Shown one piece after another: positions 7,401-8,712 of a stretch of DNA of 8,712 bases. Source of the DNA: JAVZJR01 sp964435235 (GTDB lineage Archaea; Micrarchaeota; Micrarchaeia; Anstonellales; Bilamarchaeaceae); the NCBI GenBank assembly GCA_964435235.1, contig CAYSXZ010000013.1, forward strand, positions 1 through 8,712, given 5' to 3'. The translations under genes and the position numbers were made by a program. The notes below the pieces were generated by a model, which was not told the DNA's origin, searched no databases, and saw only the letters and a list, made by a program, of their open reading frames with translations. Within the stretch, counting starts at the first letter, position 1. Every line of letters starts with the position of its first letter.

Positions 7401-8712
7401 ATTCATTAATGTATCTGTCATCGACAATGTCAATGTCTCACTTGTAATATTAGAGTGGAATGGGACGACGAATTATACTATGACAAAAGGCCCTGGGACG
7501 AGCTGGCACTATAACGTGACTGGTATTGCGGATGGTACTTATACATATCGCGTTTTTGCAGCAGATTTTTCTGAGAATATGAATGTAAGCGAAAAAAGAA
7601 CCCTAATAAGATATAAACCGCCTTCAGTTGTAATTATCGAGCCGTTAGGCGGTAATTATGCAGATTTCAAACCAATTCCCATTGCAGCAAATGTTACTGA
7701 TAATCAATACAATATAACAAACGTAAGTGTAACGATAACTTATCCAAATTCCACAACAGAGAACATTACGCTCTATACTTGCAAAGGAGGAGACAATTTT
7801 GATTCAAATAGCGTTGGTTTGTATTGGTATATCGAAAACAGCTCGGTTGGTCCAGGGCAGGTATGTGTTGCAGACATTAACGGCACTGTTCCGGGCAAGG
7901 CATTTACTTCTCTTATTGGCAGTGGTTCTCCGTTATCCGATACCCTCTGCTCACTCATCTCGCATGGTGGTATATACGGAGACTTTGATATGAACATTTC
8001 GTTTGAGGTTCTTGCAGAGGAAGGTGTTGATTATGCAATAAATTTCCAGCTTATGGAGATTCCTTCATCTGCAAACGCATCTTACTATGCATTTATCTCT
8101 CTTTCAAACTGGACAGGTCTGGGAAGGAATTATGAGGTATTCTCCGATGATGGGGAAGTTTCGGGCTATATTGCACGTAGGCCGACCGATGACACATCAG
8201 GAAAGTTCAGGATAAAGCGCGAAGGCAGTAATTTCACATTCTATACTTGGAATTCGACGTCTGGTTCTTGGATATTGGAAAATTCAACACAACTGAATCT
8301 GTCAAACACCCTTTACATAGCCATCGAATCTGAGTCTACATATTCTAATTGGGGATATATAAATGCATCGTGGGACAACTTGAGCATCGCGCACGCGCCT
8401 GAGGTCTATTTCAATGCATTCAATACAAGAGTCCATACACCTGGTTTTTATAATATATCATTCTACGCGACGAATAACATGGGCGCAACAAACGATACCG
8501 AAAAATCAAACTTCACTGTTATTGATGTGAACAGCCCACCAAGTAAGCCGTTCATTCTTGTGCCGACTCCGAATGAGATTGTTTACGGGATGTATAACAT
8601 CACTTGGAGCAATGTCTACGATCCTGACGGTGACAGTTTACAGTTCAATATCACACTACTGAATTCAGATGGGACAGATAATGCGACGATTATATCAAAT
8701 TATGGAAACGCA
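4453..8712 (+). CDS. Giant secreted S8 subtilisin-like protease with beta-propeller and Ig/LamG/FnIII-like modules (3' end outside window)
   Basis: An exported serine endopeptidase, open for 1420 codons to the window edge. A TAG at 4447-4449 leaves ATG 4453 as the first possible start. Order: Sec signal peptide (1 to about 30); acidic, sequon-rich segment with three F-V-D-V-D-E-F-L-N-I-T-like copies (33-122); I9-like propeptide (about 165-240, with RVIVQL and IFLDRQMSVSL); S8 catalytic domain (about 245-495); 7-8 blade beta-propeller (about 513-955); Ig-like modules (about 958-1110); probable LamG-like domain (about 1115-1310); FnIII-like start (about 1358 on). The triad is intact: Asp260 (LLDTGVD), His290 (NGHGTRMA) and Ser438 (SGTSLSAA), with oxyanion Asn381 (TGNDG). 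HGTRMA replaces the usual HGTHVA. Cys356 and Cys392 are placed to form a disulfide. By hand count there are more than 50 N-x-S/T sequons. Its role in processing surface proteins or degrading external protein is inferred. Confidence 0.93.
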   Translation, partial: MGKSHLQGSISSVLTLPPLILLALMLSGIAVENESILNDSVFGEFVEVDEFLNISENMTLQNETNETLADGFVDVDEFLNITENTLTPEEAVEISETSEMNETGEFIDVDEFLNITDEDNATQSEGEIIEADISLTVWGKSDAEGSFVILKNNKNQREIEIEKTIYEGLKKGKKERVIVQLTDEKTNLSYIKVGNSKFAFFELDKDKLDEFLSGEEGIKAIFLDRQMSVSLTDTSSIIGAEMVKNELGYTGDGVGICLLDTGVDPSKINNAVDGYDFVNNDSDFSDDNGHGTRMAQVINTIAPDVVIIPVKVLDSNGVGYSSTIIQGINYCLEHASEHNIRIISMSFGGGQFTGYCNRDPVVIAADEAYARGTSVVASTGNDGASYITAPACGRNITAVGATTKNDEVASFSNINGMVDLLAPGENIIIGDSSHSGTSLSAAVVSASYALLYSYNASLTPTSSESLLKTSGRLIEHEGANYTRIEVYNALMSIYTGEPTNQTINESQQTDYNYTYVVAEYNTPYYAIVAYRSDTGANGLSSPKIRFWNYTGNGAWGSEIELPTAGSPIRYAIVKWSPISSKIVLVTQSDDGYLDGYVCMGNCTNASNWQVTNDIGQVWTTAPGTSSRRFDVEFSSLSGDAVVVYSVVNTNPLRDLAYKVLPPNAPNFTGITEQYIDDTGHATDIQYTWIRLAANPIGKKDMIVVGFDSTNSNINAWVWNGSTWGNQIEISATATATSGYEALAVRYAADGSKGMAIGGDGAVGNVNTRYWDGASWSATIIFDITSGNQDVRWANLKADPHSDDLQGVFVDSGSRLGTAYWNGSTWTTTLAIDTGLDISTARCVDFDWDTKGDQGYLVWDTDTTGTTLSYRLCTPQCTGTTQTVSTYGGTGRWITLYRYPHVGYGNARDLAIRLNSVPYTGSFVINSSTPTFNNYGDSAITAAPAVATYESYSLDFKHDIIPPTITFIPPTPTNGSNIYPNNWAFINVSVIDNVNVSLVILEWNGTTNYTMTKGPGTSWHYNVTGIADGTYTYRVFAADFSENMNVSEKRTLIRYKPPSVVIIEPLGGNYADFKPIPIAANVTDNQYNITNVSVTITYPNSTTENITLYTCKGGDNFDSNSVGLYWYIENSSVGPGQVCVADINGTVPGKAFTSLIGSGSPLSDTLCSLISHGGIYGDFDMNISFEVLAEEGVDYAINFQLMEIPSSANASYYAFISLSNWTGLGRNYEVFSDDGEVSGYIARRPTDDTSGKFRIKREGSNFTFYTWNSTSGSWILENSTQLNLSNTLYIAIESESTYSNWGYINASWDNLSIAHAPEVYFNAFNTRVHTPGFYNISFYATNNMGATNDTEKSNFTVIDVNSPPSKPFILVPTPNEIVYGMYNITWSNVYDPDGDSLQFNITLLNSDGTDNATIISNYGNA
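4585..4803 (+). repeat. Three imperfect 12-codon repeats (F-[VI]-[DE]-V-D-E-F-L-N-I-[ST]-[DE])
   Basis: Copies lie at 4585-4620, 4666-4701 and 4768-4803, encoding residues 45-56, 72-83 and 106-117 of the protease, 27 and 34 residues apart. Each carries a sequon at its end (Asn53, Asn80, Asn114). Copies 1 and 3 share an identical 22-base block (4594-4615 and 4777-4798). Copy 2 encodes the same core with different synonymous codons, so the peptide appears to be kept by selection. Confidence 0.85.
5989..7317 (+). other. Beta-propeller repeat region within the protease
   Basis: Residues of about 513-955 fall into 7-8 repeating units of roughly 50 residues. The clearest landmarks are W-x-G-x-x-W hairpins at residues 718-723 (VWNGSTW), 770-775 (YWDGASW) and 820-825 (YWNGSTW), with a looser FWNYTGNGAW at 546-555. 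Before each, hydrophobic strands such as MIVVGFDS, GMAIGGDG and LQGVFVDS line up. In two units the Trp hairpin is replaced by a C-x3-C turn (Cys598/602 and Cys872/876). This pattern resembles sialidase-like or exported propeller repeats. The blade number is estimated by eye. Confidence 0.65.

Noticed and set aside
5852..7997. Open frames of 60-84 codons on either strand inside the protease region
   Set aside because: The plus-strand protease frame is uninterrupted and encodes coherent domains and sequons throughout; these are chance frames.

Overview
The window looks archaeal. It has a UbiA-family prenyltransferase of the type that makes archaeal ether lipids, an Lrp/AsnC regulator, TATA boxes placed about 26 bases before several start codons, a mix of apparently leaderless genes and genes with a GAGGTGAT-type ribosome binding site, and a very large secreted protease dense in N-glycosylation sequons. 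Small hydrophobic proteins and giant multidomain surface proteins of this kind are common in uncultivated DPANN-type archaea. That placement is an inference; no rRNA or other decisive marker is present.

Layout. Positions 1-1197 (minus) hold nearly all of a SufS-type cysteine desulfurase, cut at its C-terminus by the window edge. Divergent from it, 1252-2109 (plus) encodes the prenyltransferase; the two start codons lie symmetrically around a single AT-rich box. Next come a 132-residue four-helix membrane protein of unknown function (2213-2611) with its own TATA box, ribosome binding site and T-rich terminator, and a class I SAM-dependent methyltransferase with a charged N-terminal extension (2727-3773). 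The methyltransferase converges on an Lrp/AsnC regulator (3770-4234, minus), and their stop codons overlap in a shared TTAA. A 185-298 base control region follows, depending on which regulator start is used. It holds a possible 27-codon ORF and a strong TATA box.

Positions 4453-8712 hold a single open reading frame of at least 1420 codons that runs off the right edge. It encodes a signal peptide, a sequon-rich segment with three copies of an F-V-D-V-D-E-F-L-N-I-T-like motif, an I9-like propeptide, an S8 subtilisin domain with an intact Asp/His/Ser triad, a 7-8 bladed beta-propeller, Ig-like modules, a probable LamG-like domain and the beginning of a fibronectin III-like domain. It is almost certainly exported and glycosylated, and it probably sits on or leaves the cell surface.

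The genes do not form one pathway. They are mostly single transcription units: sulfur mobilisation for Fe-S clusters, membrane lipid synthesis, an unknown membrane protein, an orphan methyltransferase, a regulator and a surface protease. The least explained parts are the triple motif in the protease pro-region, the symmetric divergent promoter and the unidentified membrane protein. I see no mobile element, CRISPR array, tRNA or rRNA.
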